From contig NZ_JARXRN010000021.1 in NCBI RefSeq assembly GCF_029888045.1, positions 294,935 to 358,934 of the forward strand: a stretch of DNA of 64,000 bases, in the 5' to 3' direction. Below the pieces are notes generated by a model that was not told the DNA's origin, searched no databases, and saw only the letters and a list, made by a program, of their open reading frames with translations. The DNA comes from Luteimonas rhizosphaericola. GTDB lineage: Bacteria > Pseudomonadota > Gammaproteobacteria > Xanthomonadales > Xanthomonadaceae. How positions within the stretch are numbered: the first letter of the stretch is position 1; each line of letters opens with the position of its first letter. Below, in pieces: positions 27,798 through 38,328 of the stretch. A program made the position numbers and the translations under genes.

Positions 27798-29842
27798 TGG
27801 CTCATCTCCCCGTCGACGGCCTTGCGCAGGAGCTGCTGAAGACGTTGCTGACGATCGTCGGCCGCCGTGGCGGCAGGTACGCGGAACCGGAGCGTCGCGG
27901 AGAGCTCGTCCTGCAGCTTCCGCAGCTCGGCCAGATGTGCCGAGGCATCCGTGCCCGCCACCTCCCGATGCTTGACCTGCAGCGTGTACTGGATGTGGGC
28001 GCGGCCACCTTCGACCTCCAAGTCGCGCGCATAGTCGAATGACGGGATCGATGCCTGCCGCTGCTCCCTGCCGAACGTGGGCCTCCAACCGTCGGGCACC
28101 ACCACTTCGATGTCATGGCGATAGTGTCCGGGCACCGCGTAGTCGAGTGGCGAGGTCCTCGCCATCGAGGCGGGAAGCTGGGCGAGTTCATGCAGCGTTT
28201 CGGCGTAGACGTCGAGCGCCTTCACCGCGCCGGACTCCGTGTCGAAGGGTTGCACGAGCAGGTATTCCTCCGTGACCCGGAGTTCATTGGCGTCGCGGTC
28301 GTCGCGCAGCACAGGCGGCGACACCACTTCGACCTCTCCGAGGCGACGCCGGTAGTAATCCGAATACCTGCGTGCCAGATCCTCGGGACGTTCACTGACG
28401 ATGGTCCGCCGCCGGGAGTCGGCATGGTGACCGCGGTAGACCGTGTCGACCACGAAGCCCACTCGACGGCCATCGGGGCCTGGCTTGTAGCGTTCGACGA
28501 CGGTTACCCCGTTGCGCGAGGCGCCGCCTTCAGGGGGCAGGATCGGCTCCATCCGGGCCGGCCCGGGCCCCACCGGCAGCGCGACGCCGTACGGGCTCAG
28601 GTCGTAATCGCCTGCGCGACCGCCCTGGAGGGTGATGGTGGGGTCCAGCCAGAGCACCTCCCCGCCGTCCTCGACACGTGCGATCACGTGGTTGAACACC
28701 GACGCGGAGGGTGCGAAGCCGGCGATCGACTTGCCCCGATCGGTACTCACCAGCGCCGGCACCGCCTCGACGCCGAGTTCCGACAGCAGACTCACCAGCA
28801 GGTACACCTTGTCCTTGCAATCGCCGAAGCGGCGCCGCCAGGTCTCGCCGGGCGGCGTCGGACGATGGGTGTTCTCACCCATCTCGACGCCGAAGTAGCG
28901 GACGTCGTCCTGCACCAGCCGCAACGCGGCAGTGATGCGCGCACGCCTGTCCGGCAGGCGCTTCCACGCCGCCAGTCTCTGCTCGAGGTCGACAGGCAGT
29001 TGGTCTACCCGCGGATACAGCGGGATTGCCCAGTCCACGACGTCCGCCCACGAGCGCGCCGGGCTGACCTGGGCCAGCGGATAAGGCTGGTACCAAGCGG
29101 GATACTGGCCATCGTCGACCACCAGCGGCAGTGCCTGCGCCTCGAGCCGCACCTCCACAGCGTCCGCGCGCTCCACGACCACGGCCTCGGGTGCGCCATT
29201 TTCGCGATGGATGTTCGGCCTTGTTCCCGGATCCAGCAGGACGCGCAGGCTCGCGCGCAGCATCGGATGCTGCCATCCGAAACGGATCCAGTCAGAACCC
29301 TGCCCGGCCAGCACGGGGTTGCTGCCGGCGATGCTGTAGGCGATCCGCACCACGTCGCGTGGCCGTACGTCGTCCAGGACGATGAGGGCGGTCACGGCGC
29401 CGTCGGCCAGGTCCTGTTCGAACCCATCTTCGCGGCGGGCCAGCGAGATCCGCTCGGGAGACAGGCGGTCGAGCCATTGTCCGTCGCGCCGCAGCCTGAC
29501 GTCGTGGATCGTCAGTTGCTGGTAGCCCGGGTTGAAGCTGACCTGGAAGCGACCCGCGTCACCGACCAGCGACGCGCCCCGCACCTCGTAGGCGTAGTCG
29601 ACGAAAAGCTGATCGCGGCCCTCGCGCCGGTCCGCCTGGACGTCGTAAAGCCAGTAGCGCCAACGCTCGTCCTCCGCCCCAGGCGCATCGGCAGGCCACT
29701 GCTCCGGCGATGGCGCGCGTTCCACGAATTCCGGCACCGCTCCGGTGCCGAATCTGTACTCGCCGCGCTCGTGTTCGACCACGGCCCCCTGCGCCGTTCC
29801 CGCAAGCAGGAACAGCCCCCACACGATCGCCCGCATCCCCAT
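27794..29842 (-). CDS. DUF3857 / transglutaminase-like periplasmic protein
   Basis: The 682-residue protein has a signal peptide (MGMRAIVWGLFLLAGTAQG) and a DUF3857 beta-rich N-terminal domain (about 50-230). A transglutaminase-like core follows, with the catalytic-type Cys in RRRFGDCKDKVYLLVSLL, a His in SVFNHVIARVE and an Asp in VLWLDPT. It ends in a further unassigned domain. Members of this family are widespread but poorly characterised. The Cys/His/Asp triad looks intact, so peptidase or transamidase activity is plausible. ATG 29842 is preferred for its GGGGCG upstream. Its stop overlaps the start of the Sel1-repeat gene. Confidence 0.82.
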   Translation of the reverse strand: MGMRAIVWGLFLLAGTAQGAVVEHERGEYRFGTGAVPEFVERAPSPEQWPADAPGAEDERWRYWLYDVQADRREGRDQLFVDYAYEVRGASLVGDAGRFQVSFNPGYQQLTIHDVRLRRDGQWLDRLSPERISLARREDGFEQDLADGAVTALIVLDDVRPRDVVRIAYSIAGSNPVLAGQGSDWIRFGWQHPMLRASLRVLLDPGTRPNIHRENGAPEAVVVERADAVEVRLEAQALPLVVDDGQYPAWYQPYPLAQVSPARSWADVVDWAIPLYPRVDQLPVDLEQRLAAWKRLPDRRARITAALRLVQDDVRYFGVEMGENTHRPTPPGETWRRRFGDCKDKVYLLVSLLSELGVEAVPALVSTDRGKSIAGFAPSASVFNHVIARVEDGGEVLWLDPTITLQGGRAGDYDLSPYGVALPVGPGPARMEPILPPEGGASRNGVTVVERYKPGPDGRRVGFVVDTVYRGHHADSRRRTIVSERPEDLARRYSDYYRRRLGEVEVVSPPVLRDDRDANELRVTEEYLLVQPFDTESGAVKALDVYAETLHELAQLPASMARTSPLDYAVPGHYRHDIEVVVPDGWRPTFGREQRQASIPSFDYARDLEVEGGRAHIQYTLQVKHREVAGTDASAHLAELRKLQDELSATLRFRVPAATAADDRQQRLQQLLRKAVDGEMSQ

Positions 29843-29906
29843 CTTCGCCCCACCGGTGTCCCCGCCGGGAAAGGTACACCAGGCAGGCGGCCCCGGTGCA
29901 GCCCGC

Positions 29907-31079
29907 TCAGCCGCGCGCGTCGAGGGCCGCCACCGCCGGCAGGGTCTTGCCCTCGAGGAACTCCAGGAAGGCGCCGCCGCCGGTGGAGATGTAGGACACG
30001 TCGCCGGCAATGCCGTACTTGTCCACGGCCGCCAGGGTGTCGCCGCCTCCGGCGATCGAGAACGCGGACGATGCGGCGATCGCGCGCGCGAGCGTCTCGG
30101 TGCCCTTGCCGAAGGCGTCGAACTCGAACACGCCCACCGGCCCGTTCCAGACCACGGTGCCGGCCTCGGCGATCATCGCCGCGTAGCGCGCAGCGGTGTC
30201 GGGACCGATGTCGAGGATCAGGTCCTCGTCGGCCACCTCGGCCACCGGCTTCACCGTCGCCTCGGCGTCGGGATGGAACTGCGCGGCCACCACCACGTCG
30301 GTCGGCACCGGAATGTCGGCGCCGCGCGCCTTCGCGTCGGCCATGATCTGCCTCGCGGTGTCGAGCAGGTCGGGTTCGTGCAGCGACTTGCCCACCGGCA
30401 GGCCCTGTGCGGCGATGAAGGTGTTGGCGATGCCGCCACCGACGATCAGCTGGTCCACCTTGCCCACCAGGTTCGACAGCAGTTCGAGCTTGGTCGAGAC
30501 CTTGCTGCCGGCCACGATCGCCAGCAGCGGGCGCGCGGGATTGTCGAGCGCCTTGGCCAGCGCATCGAGTTCGGCCATCAGCAGCGGGCCGCCGGCGGCC
30601 TGCTTCGCGAACCGGATCACGCCGTGGGTGGACGCCTGCGCGCGGTGCGCGGTGCCGAAGGCGTCCATCACGAACACGTCGCACAGCGCGGCGTACTTCT
30701 TCGCCAGCTCCTCGCTGTCCTTGCCCTCGCCCGGGTTCATGCGGCAGTTCTCCAGCAGCACGATGCCGCCGGGTTCGACCTCCACGCCATCCACCCAGTC
30801 GCGCACCAGCGGCACCTCGCGCCCGAGCAGCTCGCCCAGGCGACGCGCCACCGGCGCGAGCGAGTTCTCCTCGCTCCACTCGCCCTCTTTCGGCCGCCCC
30901 AGGTGCGACATCACCATGACCGTCGCGCCGCGCTCGAGCGCGAGGCGGAGCGTCGGCAGCGACGCGGTGATGCGCTGCTCGGACGTGATCCGACCGTCGT
31001 CGATCGGCACGTTCAGATCCTGGCGGATCAGCACGCGCTGGCCGGACAGGTCGAGGTCGGTCATGCGGAGGATGGTCAT
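29907..31079 (-). CDS. pgk: Phosphoglycerate kinase
   Basis: The 390-residue enzyme transfers the acyl phosphate of 1,3-bisphosphoglycerate to ADP. Diagnostic segments are [34 protein letters not shown], the hinge [14 protein letters not shown] and the nucleotide-binding [14 protein letters not shown]. Start ATG 31079 ([14 protein letters not shown]) is preferred; ATG 31064 would remove five residues. It belongs to the gap-pgk-pyk-fba grouping typical of xanthomonads, here separated from gap by the DUF2339/DUF3999 pair. Confidence 0.96.
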   Translation of the reverse strand: MTILRMTDLDLSGQRVLIRQDLNVPIDDGRITSEQRITASLPTLRLALERGATVMVMSHLGRPKEGEWSEENSLAPVARRLGELLGREVPLVRDWVDGVEVEPGGIVLLENCRMNPGEGKDSEELAKKYAALCDVFVMDAFGTAHRAQASTHGVIRFAKQAAGGPLLMAELDALAKALDNPARPLLAIVAGSKVSTKLELLSNLVGKVDQLIVGGGIANTFIAAQGLPVGKSLHEPDLLDTARQIMADAKARGADIPVPTDVVVAAQFHPDAEATVKPVAEVADEDLILDIGPDTAARYAAMIAEAGTVVWNGPVGVFEFDAFGKGTETLARAIAASSAFSIAGGGDTLAAVDKYGIAGDVSYISTGGGAFLEFLEGKTLPAVAALDARG

Positions 31080-31111
31080 GGGCACGGCTCGGAGGCGGGG
31101 GTTCGCCGCCC

Positions 31112-31140
31112 ATTGTCGATGCCGCGCGCGCGGCAGGCAA
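31112..31140 (-). promoter_or_regulatory. Candidate sigma70 promoter of pgk
   Basis: On the minus strand TTGCCT (31140-31135) and GACAAT (31117-31112) are separated by 17 nt, about 33 nt before the pgk ATG. Each hexamer matches consensus at 4 of 6 positions. Confidence 0.4.
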
Positions 31141-31164
31141 ACGTTGCGCCTGCCACCATCGCGG

Positions 31165-32508
31165 TCATGCGCGCGGCGTGCGCAACAGGCTGGCGGCGAA
31201 GCCCGTGACGAGCAGTGCGCCTGCGACCAGCAGCGCCCACAGCAGCCATGCGCGCCAGTCGCGCGCAGGGCGCAGCGCGGCCTCGCCGGCGAGCGGAACC
31301 GACTCCCCCAGCCTTGCGAGCGGCGGCTGCCAGTCCTGGCCTCGCGTATCGCGGATGGCGGCCAGGGACTGCGCGACCGGGGCCGAAGCGCGCGATGCCC
31401 GCGCGCTCCCTGCGACCAGGCGGTACGGTGGCGCATCGCGGGCCACGAACACCAGCGACTCCGGATGCCAGCCCAACCGCAACACCGGTGGCGCCGCCTG
31501 CGCGTCGCCGGGAACGAGCTTCCAGTGGCGATCGCGCACGGTCGCATCGAGGCGCTGTGGTGGCGACCGCTGGTCGCTGCCGATCGAGTACGCCAGCCAC
31601 GGCCCGGCGCGCCGCACCCAGGGCGCGTCGTCCGACTCGCGGCTGTAGAGCGTCCATTCCCCGGTGCCGTTGCCCGGCAGCGCGATGTCGGCGCTCACGA
31701 TCGGAAACCGGCCCTCGAGCGCATATCCGAACCCGGCGCGCCCCGCGGCCGACAGCGCACTGCCCTGCAGCTCGCGCCACAGCGGTGCAGCCGGCGAAGC
31801 AGCCTGGGCGGGCATTTCGACCTCCACGCGCGTGAGCACCAGGCCCTCCGCGCCCGCCAGCGGCACCAGCCGCAGATAGCGGGCGGACGCATCGACCGGC
31901 ATGCGCGGCTGGCGCAATCGCTGCCCCCCGCGCGCCAGGTCGAGCAGCGCGACGTGGGCCTGCAGCACGCGCCACTCGCGCAGGTCGTCGCTGCCTTCGA
32001 TGCGATAAGTCGCCTCGACCGGCCCGGGCACGCCGGCCCAGTCGAGCACGAGGGCCGCGACCGGCGCGTCGACCGTACTCGTGTCCACCAGCCAGCTCGT
32101 GGCCATGCGCGTGGCGACCGGCGCGTCGGGCACCTGCGCCTGTACCCGGACGACGCTGCCATCGCCTGCGCGCTCCACCGCCAGCGCGAGCCCGGCGGGT
32201 CGATCGATCGAGGCCGCGGGCAGCGCGAACCACGGGACCGGAATCCGCCGTGGCGCTGGCGTCTCCACGCGTTCGGCCGCGAACAGCTGCGCCGGCACCG
32301 CCTGCCCCCGTGCATCCACGATGTCGACATCGTCCAGCCGCGGCGAACGGGCCGCGAGGTAGACCTGCGCATCCAGCGGCACGCGGTAGATGCCGGCGCT
32401 GTCGTCCGGCACCGTCAGCAGCCGCTGCACCGCATGGTCCGCCGCGGGCGACGCGAACGCGGCCGCCGTCGACACGACCAGCGCCAGCCATGCCGACGCG
32501 CGCCTCAT
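31165..32508 (-). CDS. DUF3999 family protein
   Basis: The 447-residue product has a signal peptide ([19 protein letters not shown]), a long beta-rich periplasmic part, and a single C-terminal membrane helix ([22 protein letters not shown]). It fits the DUF3999 family, whose function is unknown. ATG 32508 overlaps the stop of the DUF2339 gene (ATGA), so the two are coupled. A long open frame continues upstream in this phase but is only the antisense-free shadow of DUF2339 and was excluded. Confidence 0.8.
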   Translation of the reverse strand: MRRASAWLALVVSTAAAFASPAADHAVQRLLTVPDDSAGIYRVPLDAQVYLAARSPRLDDVDIVDARGQAVPAQLFAAERVETPAPRRIPVPWFALPAASIDRPAGLALAVERAGDGSVVRVQAQVPDAPVATRMATSWLVDTSTVDAPVAALVLDWAGVPGPVEATYRIEGSDDLREWRVLQAHVALLDLARGGQRLRQPRMPVDASARYLRLVPLAGAEGLVLTRVEVEMPAQAASPAAPLWRELQGSALSAAGRAGFGYALEGRFPIVSADIALPGNGTGEWTLYSRESDDAPWVRRAGPWLAYSIGSDQRSPPQRLDATVRDRHWKLVPGDAQAAPPVLRLGWHPESLVFVARDAPPYRLVAGSARASRASAPVAQSLAAIRDTRGQDWQPPLARLGESVPLAGEAALRPARDWRAWLLWALLVAGALLVTGFAASLLRTPRA

Positions 32509-35336
32509 GCCGCTGCTCCCTGCGGGGCGGCCTGCGCTCGCGGAGGCGCCGGCGCGAAATAGCCCACCAGCGTGCACAGCAGCCCGTACGCGATGAACGA
32601 GCCGATGCCCAGCAGATCGCCCAGGTGCTGGCGATCCACCAGCACCAGCTTGGCCAGCACCACGCCCATCAGCACCGCGCCGGCCAGCCAGAGCGTGCGC
32701 TGGCCGCGGCGCGAACCGGCGATCCAGCCGATCACGCCCAGCAGGCTCCACACCACGGTGAGACTGGTCTGGGCCAGCGTCTCGTCCATCATTCCGGTAT
32801 CCCACGACACACCGCCCCAGTGGTGCACGGCGCGCAGCGTGACCTGGGTGATCCACACGAAGCCCGCCATCGACAGCAGCGGCACGCGCAGCGGTGCCAG
32901 TCCGTGCGGGGCCTGGGTCGACCACAGCCAGCGGACGACCAGCACCAGTACCAGCAGCTGGCCCATCTCCAGCGGATTGAGCAGCGGCAGCCACGGCAGC
33001 GGCGCGGCGTCGCCGGCGGCGAGCTGGGTTGCCAGCCACCACATGCCGAGCAGTGCGAACACGGTGAGCTGCAGCGGCAGGCGCAGCGCATCGAACGCCG
33101 CGCCACGCGGCGCGCGCAACGCCTGCCAGCGCCACATCGAGGCCGCCACCAGCGCCACCCACGGCAGCGCGACCGCGGTATGCGCCCACCCCGACGCCAG
33201 CTCGAGACGACCGGCCAGCCAGCCGGCGAACAGCGCGAGCACGGTCGGCCAGACCAGCCACCAGACGAACTGCGCCCAGTCGCCGATCCGGTCGGCGTCG
33301 CCGCGCAGGCACAGCAGGCTGCGCACGCCGAGCGCCGCGAACGCGATCCAGGCCCACGCGCCCATGCCGGCGAACGGGTGCGCGTGCACCGCGGCCTGCG
33401 CGAGCGCGAACGGGATCGCGGACGCCAGCGCCAGCAGCGTCGTCGCCGCCAGCGCGCACGCGGGGCGTGCGCGATGCACTTCCGCCGCGATCCAGCCGGT
33501 CAACGCGGCGGCGGCCAGCATGGCGTCGACCTGCGCGTCGCCGGCCACGAAGCCCACGATTTCCTGGTGCAGGTTGCCGCACCACCACAGCAGGCCCCAC
33601 AGGTAGTAGCCCAGCGCGATGCGCGGCTGGCCGGCATCGCGATAGCTCCATGCGCTCGCGAAACCGGCCAGTGCGATCAGCAGCGCACCCATGAAGGCGG
33701 GATTGGCGAGCGGCTGCACATCGGGTGCGGGCGCCGTCGACATGCCGATGGCGTAGGCGCCCGCGGCCGCCAGCTGCAGGCCAAGGCCGGCCAGCTGCGG
33801 CAGCACGCGCCGCTGCCGCAGGCCGAGCCAGACCAGCGCCGCGCCTTCCAGCGCGAACACGCTGGCGGTCGCATTCGCCGACAGCGCCAGCGGCACCGAG
33901 AGCGTCGCGAACCCCAGCGCCAGCAGCGCGTGCGCCTGCGCCAGCAGCGCATAGCCGTCGCGCTGGCGCAGGACCCACGCCAGCACCGCATACACCGTCG
34001 CCAGCGCGAGCGCACACAGCGCCAGCGGCATGCGCGCGCCGTCGAGCAGGGCCGCCTGCAGCGCGAACGCGACCAGCGGCGTGCCGAACAGCAGGCAGCC
34101 GTCGATCAGGTCGCGGCGGCTGGCCGGGCGGCGCCGCGCGTACAGGATCGGCAGCAGCAGGTAGAACGCGAAGAACAGCACCAGGAACGGCTGGGTGCTG
34201 GCCTGCTTGTCGGGCGAATACGCCAGTACGCCCCAGGCGATGCCGATGCCCCAGGTGAATGCGAAGCCGAGCAGGTTGAGCACCCGCCACGACTTCACCC
34301 AGGCGATGGCGAAGATCGCCGCGTTCAACACGGCGTAGTAGGAGAACAGCGCGACATGATTGCCGCTCCCGGTCGACAGCCAGATCGGCGCGAGGAACCC
34401 GGCGAGGATGCCGAGCACCGCCAGCGTGCGCGAATCCTGCAGGACGGCGAGCACCCCCAGTCCGGCAACGAGCGAAACACTGAGCGCGAATGCCGCTGCC
34501 GCGGGCAGCAGCCCGTAGAGCTTGAAGGCCGCGAACACCACCAGCAGCAGCACGCCGATCGCGCCGCCCTGGAGCGCGAGCGCGAATGCCGGCCTGTCAC
34601 CGCGCTGTCGCCAGCCGAACACCAGGCCGGCCATGGCGGCTGCGGACACGCCCGCCAGCCGCAGCTCGATCGGCAGTTGCAGCCAGCCCTGGTCGTTGGC
34701 GTACTTCAGCAGCGCGGCCACGCCGGCCAGCAGCACCAGCATGCCGACCTTGACCGGCACGTTGCCGACCGTGAACCAGCGTTGCACCGCGCGTGCCGCA
34801 GACCCGGCGAAGTCGCGCGGCGGCGGCTGGCGCGGTGGCGTGGGCGGAAGGGGCGCACGCGGCGCGGGCGTTGCGACCGCGCGCGAGGGCAGCGGGGGCG
34901 GAACGGGCGGCGCAGTCCCCGGCGCGCCGGCGCCCGGTGCGGCACCTGGCGTCGACGATCCAGCCTCCTGCCCGGCCATGGGTCCGCGCGCGCCGGCGAC
35001 ATCGACCGGCGTCGACGCGGACGATGTCGCGCCTGCCTGTCCGTCGACCGCAGACGCGTCCGGCGTTGCCTCTGCAGCCGGTGCAGTCCCGTGCGCGGCC
35101 GTCGACGCTGCATCCGTCCATGGACGCGATGTCCCCTCGCCTTGCCGGGTCGCCCCGCGCATGTCCGCCGGCGCCTCCGCGCCTGCGGCAAGGGGGGCGC
35201 TGACGCGCAGCTGCGCCACCGCGTCCTCCAGCTCGGCCACGCGCCGCTTCAGCCCGCCGATCGATACCAGCGCCACCACCAGCAGCACCGGCACGGCCAA
35301 CGCCGCCAGCCCCAGCAGGGTCAGGACTCCTTCCAT
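32505..35336 (-). CDS. DUF2339 polytopic membrane protein
   Basis: The 943-residue protein starts with a membrane anchor (LLGLAALAVPVLLVVALVSIGG). A short coiled segment (LKRRVAELEDAVAQL) and a 140-residue Ala/Pro/Gly linker follow. The rest is a very hydrophobic body of roughly 20 or more membrane segments from about residue 200, and it is a good match to the DUF2339 family. The function is not known; the form suggests an integral inner-membrane transporter or scaffold. It overlaps the DUF3999 gene by 4 nt and sits between gap and pgk. Confidence 0.82.
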   Translation of the reverse strand: MEGVLTLLGLAALAVPVLLVVALVSIGGLKRRVAELEDAVAQLRVSAPLAAGAEAPADMRGATRQGEGTSRPWTDAASTAAHGTAPAAEATPDASAVDGQAGATSSASTPVDVAGARGPMAGQEAGSSTPGAAPGAGAPGTAPPVPPPLPSRAVATPAPRAPLPPTPPRQPPPRDFAGSAARAVQRWFTVGNVPVKVGMLVLLAGVAALLKYANDQGWLQLPIELRLAGVSAAAMAGLVFGWRQRGDRPAFALALQGGAIGVLLLVVFAAFKLYGLLPAAAAFALSVSLVAGLGVLAVLQDSRTLAVLGILAGFLAPIWLSTGSGNHVALFSYYAVLNAAIFAIAWVKSWRVLNLLGFAFTWGIGIAWGVLAYSPDKQASTQPFLVLFFAFYLLLPILYARRRPASRRDLIDGCLLFGTPLVAFALQAALLDGARMPLALCALALATVYAVLAWVLRQRDGYALLAQAHALLALGFATLSVPLALSANATASVFALEGAALVWLGLRQRRVLPQLAGLGLQLAAAGAYAIGMSTAPAPDVQPLANPAFMGALLIALAGFASAWSYRDAGQPRIALGYYLWGLLWWCGNLHQEIVGFVAGDAQVDAMLAAAALTGWIAAEVHRARPACALAATTLLALASAIPFALAQAAVHAHPFAGMGAWAWIAFAALGVRSLLCLRGDADRIGDWAQFVWWLVWPTVLALFAGWLAGRLELASGWAHTAVALPWVALVAASMWRWQALRAPRGAAFDALRLPLQLTVFALLGMWWLATQLAAGDAAPLPWLPLLNPLEMGQLLVLVLVVRWLWSTQAPHGLAPLRVPLLSMAGFVWITQVTLRAVHHWGGVSWDTGMMDETLAQTSLTVVWSLLGVIGWIAGSRRGQRTLWLAGAVLMGVVLAKLVLVDRQHLGDLLGIGSFIAYGLLCTLVGYFAPAPPRAQAAPQGAAA

Positions 35337-35398
35337 CGCGATTTCCCCGTCGGCGCCCGCGCGGGCGCATTGCCGGCCACCCTAGCCGGTCCGTGCGC

Positions 35399-35430
35399 GA
35401 AAACAAGAAGCCCCGCGCAGGCGGGGCTTC
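35399..35430 (-). terminator. Rho-independent terminator of gap
   Basis: A perfect 10-bp stem (35407-35416 with 35421-35430) and a 4-nt loop are followed on the minus strand by TTGTTTT. It lies 27 nt past the gap stop and separates gap from the DUF2339 gene. Confidence 0.8.
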
Positions 35431-35456
35431 GGGTATCGCGGATGGCTACTTCCGGC

Positions 35457-36506
<1,050 letters not shown>

Positions 36507-36562
36507 GCACCGGCGTGGCCGGCCCGTGCCGCAGCCGGCATGCCGTGGTGGTTGCGATTGCA

Positions 36563-36576
36563 ATGATCCGGATCAA
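36563..36576. promoter_or_regulatory. FNR/Anr-type palindrome between gap and ompW
   Basis: The site ATGATCCGGATCAA matches TTGAT-N4-ATCAA at 9 of 10 positions and carries the CCGG centre often seen in Anr/FNR boxes. It is centred 64 nt before the ompW ATG and about 110 nt before the gap ATG. In E. coli ompW is FNR-controlled, so oxygen-responsive regulation of ompW here is likely. Confidence 0.6.
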
Positions 36577-36633
36577 GGAGGCGCCGGCGCGCGGCTTCCA
36601 GACTGTGCGCAGACCCCACACGGAACCCGTACC

Positions 36634-37272
36634 ATGACCCGCACCCCTGCACTCCTGCTCGCGGCCCTTGCCGCCGCTCTCGCCCTGCCCGCCGCCGCCC
36701 AGTCGAGGGGCGAGTGGACCCTCGGCCTCGGTGCCCACAACGTCGACCCGAAATCCGACAACGGCAGCCTCGACGCCACCGCCCTGGGCCTCGGCCCGCT
36801 GCCGCCGACCGAAGTGGGCAGCAGCGTGCGCCCGACCATCACCGCCGAGTACTTCATCCGCGACAACCTGGGGCTGGAAGTGCTGGCGTCGCTCCCATTC
36901 CAGCACGACATCGACATCCGCGGGGTGGGCCGGGTGGGCAGCACCAAGCACCTGCCGCCCACCGTGTCGCTGCAGTACCACTTCGCCAACGCCAGCCGCG
37001 CCACCCCGTTCGTGGGCGTGGGCGTGAACTACACCACCTTCTTCAGCGAAGACACCACCGGCGCCCTGGCCGGCACCGACCTGTCGCTGGACGACTCCTG
37101 GGGCCTGGCGGCCCATGCGGGCATCGACTTCGCCGTGGGCGCGCGCAGCGCGATCCGGCTGGATGCGCGCTGGATCGACATCGACACCGACGTGAAGGTG
37201 AACGGCACCAGGGTGGGCACCGCCAACATCGACCCGCTGGTGTACGGCGCGGCGTGGGTGGTGAAGTTCTGA
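36634..37272 (+). CDS. ompW: OmpW-family outer-membrane protein
   Basis: The 212-residue protein has a signal peptide (MTRTPALLLAALAAALALPAAA) and an eight-strand beta-barrel pattern: WTLGLGAHNVDPKSDNG at the start, STKHLPPTVSLQYHF in the middle and a C-terminal Phe (GAAWVVKF) for BAM insertion. OmpW forms a small hydrophobic channel in the outer membrane. The FNR-type site upstream suggests oxygen control. Confidence 0.92.
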   Translation: MTRTPALLLAALAAALALPAAAQSRGEWTLGLGAHNVDPKSDNGSLDATALGLGPLPPTEVGSSVRPTITAEYFIRDNLGLEVLASLPFQHDIDIRGVGRVGSTKHLPPTVSLQYHFANASRATPFVGVGVNYTTFFSEDTTGALAGTDLSLDDSWGLAAHAGIDFAVGARSAIRLDARWIDIDTDVKVNGTRVGTANIDPLVYGAAWVVKF

Positions 37273-37316
37273 GCGAGGCGCAGCAGCAGGCCCGCGCTCC
37301 GCTGCGTTCCGACCGG

Positions 37317-37349
37317 GGATGCGAGTGGCGCGCCCCGCCACCCGCATCC
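37317..37349. repeat. Long inverted repeat between ompW and the S1/P1 nuclease gene
   Basis: Two 14-nt arms (37317-37330 and 37336-37349) pair with a single mismatch that becomes G-U on the minus-strand RNA, around a 5-nt loop. It starts 45 nt after the ompW stop. There is no T-run, so it may be a REP-like element or an mRNA 3'-end stabiliser rather than an intrinsic terminator. Confidence 0.5.
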
Positions 37350-37397
37350 CGCACCCGTGTCGCCTGGCGGACCCAGCGCTTGGGTAGACTGCCCGCC

Positions 37398-38201
37398 ATG
37401 CCACGCATCCCTACCGCACTCGTTCTCGCACTCCTGATCGCCTGCGCCCCGGCCGCCCACGCCTGGGGCCCGCTGGGCCACCGCCTGGTGGCGCGCCTGG
37501 CCGAACCGCAGCTCACCCCGGCCGCGCACGCCGAGGTGCAACGCCTGCTGGCCACCGAGGGCCTGCACGCACTGGCCGACGTGGCCAACTGGGCCGACGA
37601 CGTGCGCGCCAACGACCCGGACCTGGGCAGACGCTCGGCCAAGTGGCACTACGTGAACCTCGGCGAGCTGGGCTGCCGCTACGACGCCGACGCCGCCTGC
37701 CCGAAGGGCGACTGCGCGGTGGAGGCGATCCGCGCCCAGGCCGCGATCCTGGCCGACCGCGGCCGCAGCAATGCCGAGCGCCTGCAGGCGCTGAAGTTCC
37801 TGGTCCACTTCGTGGGCGACGTCCACCAGCCCATGCACGCCGGCAACGCCCGCGACCGCGGCGGCAACACGGTGCAGGTGCAGCTCCACGGCAAGGGCAC
37901 CAACCTGCACCGGGTGTGGGATGGAGAGCTCTTGAAATCGGCCGGGCTGCCCGAGGACGCCTACGTGCACCGCCTTGCGGCGGGCCCGACGACGCGGGAC
38001 GCGAATGCGACCGCTGCCGATGCGGCTCACTGGGCGGAGCACTCCTGCCGGATCGCCTTCGCGCCCGGCGTGTATCCCGCGCGCGCAAACCTGGACGCGC
38101 GCTACCTCGCCACCCACACGCCGACCGCCGAATCCCAGGTGCGGCTGGCAGGCGCACGGCTGGCATCGCTGATCGACGGCGCGCTGGGCGCCGCCCGGTA
38201 G
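37398..38201 (+). CDS. S1/P1-family zinc nuclease, secreted
   Basis: The 267-residue protein has a signal peptide (MPRIPTALVLALLIACAPAAHA), so mature protein would start with Trp23 in WGPLGHRLVA, the N-terminal zinc ligand of this family. Other zinc ligands are in ADVANWADDVR, KWHYVNL, LKFLVHFVGDVHQPMHAG and LHRVWDGELL. It should degrade single-stranded DNA and RNA in the periplasm or outside, probably for phosphate or nucleoside salvage. It converges with virB6 but has a Sec signal and no T4SS-effector-type C-terminal domain, so I do not link it to the T4SS. Confidence 0.92.
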   Translation: MPRIPTALVLALLIACAPAAHAWGPLGHRLVARLAEPQLTPAAHAEVQRLLATEGLHALADVANWADDVRANDPDLGRRSAKWHYVNLGELGCRYDADAACPKGDCAVEAIRAQAAILADRGRSNAERLQALKFLVHFVGDVHQPMHAGNARDRGGNTVQVQLHGKGTNLHRVWDGELLKSAGLPEDAYVHRLAAGPTTRDANATAADAAHWAEHSCRIAFAPGVYPARANLDARYLATHTPTAESQVRLAGARLASLIDGALGAAR

Positions 38202-38328
38202 ACGCTACCGATGGGGTCGACGCAATACGGTTGACCTGGCGCCCCGGCGCGACACCTGCCGCAGGAGGTGCGCAGATGGACCCGGCGCGGCTGCGCGGGG
38301 CGGCTGTCTGGTGCGGTCCAGCACCTGA

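Noticed and set aside
37398-38201. S1/P1 nuclease as a toxic effector of the adjacent T4SS
   Set aside because: It has a Sec signal peptide and a complete classical nuclease fold, lacks any extra C-terminal domain for VirD4, and is transcribed toward the operon from the other strand.
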